Positions 6,795 through 7,237 of a stretch of 7,237 bases of DNA are shown here, piece after piece. The notes under the pieces were generated by a model, which searched no databases, was not told where the DNA came from, and saw only the letters and a program-made list of their open reading frames with translations. Source of the DNA: Desulfobacterales bacterium (lineage in GTDB: Bacteria; Desulfobacterota; Desulfobacteria; Desulfobacterales; BuS5); contig JAERRQ010000308.1 in NCBI GenBank assembly GCA_016735355.1, forward strand, positions 1 through 7,237. Direction: 5' to 3'. Numbering within the stretch: the stretch's first letter is position 1; every line of letters begins with the position of its first letter. Made by a program: the position numbers and the translations under genes.

Positions 6795-6892
6795 TTTTCT
6801 GAAATTTATTATCTGAAAATTTATATAAGAGCTCGCTTAAAAATAACTTCAATACGTTATCGAACAAACATACTCGGAGGTATGACATAATA

Positions 6893-7237
6893 ATGGATGA
6901 AGTGTATGACCATAAGGCTGTTGAATTAAAATGGCAAACCTGTTGGGAAAAATCGAACCTGTTTAAGGCTAAAGTGGAACCTGGGAAAAAAAAATATTAT
7001 CTTCTCGAAATGTTTCCTTATCCTTCAGGCAGAATCCATATCGGGCATGTCAGAAATTATACAATCGGTGATGTTGTTGCAAGATATAAAAGAATGTGTG
7101 GATTTAATGTTCTTCATCCTATGGGATGGGACGCGTTCGGCATGCCTGCCGAGAATGCCGCAATTGCAAACAAAACACATCCGGCGGCCTGGACATACGA
7201 TAATATCGATTCCATGCGCAGGGAATTGAAACGACTC
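6893..7237 (+). CDS. leuS: Leucyl-tRNA synthetase (5' part, cut by window edge)
   Basis: LeuRS is a class I aminoacyl-tRNA synthetase that charges tRNA-Leu with leucine in the cytoplasm. The 115 codons from ATG 6893-6895 stay open to the window end. The N-terminus ([20 protein letters not shown], 7-26) is typical. The catalytic nucleotide-binding signature is present as [20 protein letters not shown] (41-60), with HIGH at 49-52. [19 protein letters not shown] (73-91) is another diagnostic LeuRS block. Bacterial LeuRS has about 800-870 residues, so the rest of the catalytic core, the editing domain and the KMSKS loop lie outside. GGAGG (6876-6880) lies 12 nt before the ATG, a longer gap than usual; no other in-frame start is available upstream. 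It diverges from rng. Confidence 0.97.
   Translation, partial: MDEVYDHKAVELKWQTCWEKSNLFKAKVEPGKKKYYLLEMFPYPSGRIHIGHVRNYTIGDVVARYKRMCGFNVLHPMGWDAFGMPAENAAIANKTHPAAWTYDNIDSMRRELKRL

Larger units (their letters stand above)
6330..6892. other. 563-bp divergent non-coding region between rng and leuS
   Basis: No open frame with coding character is present on either strand. From left to right it holds the rng ribosome binding site and a short leader, a 172-nt palindromic element (6383-6554), then AT-rich DNA with several short inverted repeats (6694-6779), a possible leuS promoter (6766-6794) and the leuS leader. I found no convincing rng promoter: a TACAAT near 6352-6357 (minus strand) has no properly spaced -35 box. 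No tRNA-like or T-box-like features were recognised. Confidence 0.8.

Noticed and set aside
6330..6892. T-box or tRNA-like leader for leuS
   Set aside because: No T-box core sequence, specifier stem or tRNA-like cloverleaf was found. The host appears Gram-negative, where T-boxes are rare.

Overview
The window looks like core chromosome of a Gram-negative, moderately AT-rich bacterium. The best guess is a sulfate-reducer-like deltaproteobacterium (Desulfobacterota, Desulfobacterales-like). That guess rests on protein style, codon use and gene order, not on a database match. No phage, insertion-sequence transposase, CRISPR array, tRNA or rRNA was seen.

Layout. Six genes run leftward on the minus strand over 1-6329. 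In transcription order they are rng (RNase G), a membrane-anchored LysM-like protein, yajC, secD, secF and the 5' two-thirds of dprA, which leaves the window at position 1. One gene runs rightward: the first 115 codons of leuS (leucyl-tRNA synthetase), from 6893 to the window end. The two transcription units diverge from a 563-bp non-coding region (6330-6892).

How the genes relate. yajC-secD-secF is the accessory module of the Sec translocon. SecD and SecF use the proton gradient to pull secreted proteins out across the inner membrane, and YajC associates with them. dprA starts on the base next to the secF stop codon, so it is probably translationally coupled, although its role (loading RecA on incoming single-stranded DNA) is unrelated. 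rng, in rRNA/mRNA processing, and the LysM-like gene are only 21 bp apart and form an upstream pair. A candidate sigma70-type promoter in the 161-bp gap before yajC suggests that the Sec genes can also be transcribed independently.

Points worth attention: (1) a 172-nt, nearly fully symmetric hairpin element between rng and leuS that looks like a MITE or structured RNA; (2) a SecF about 50 residues longer than the classical six-helix form, with an apparent two-helix insertion resembling an internal duplication; (3) a run of short inverted repeats upstream of leuS; (4) non-ATG starts for yajC and secD, with the secD start best moved inward. Most of the window is otherwise ordinary housekeeping DNA.
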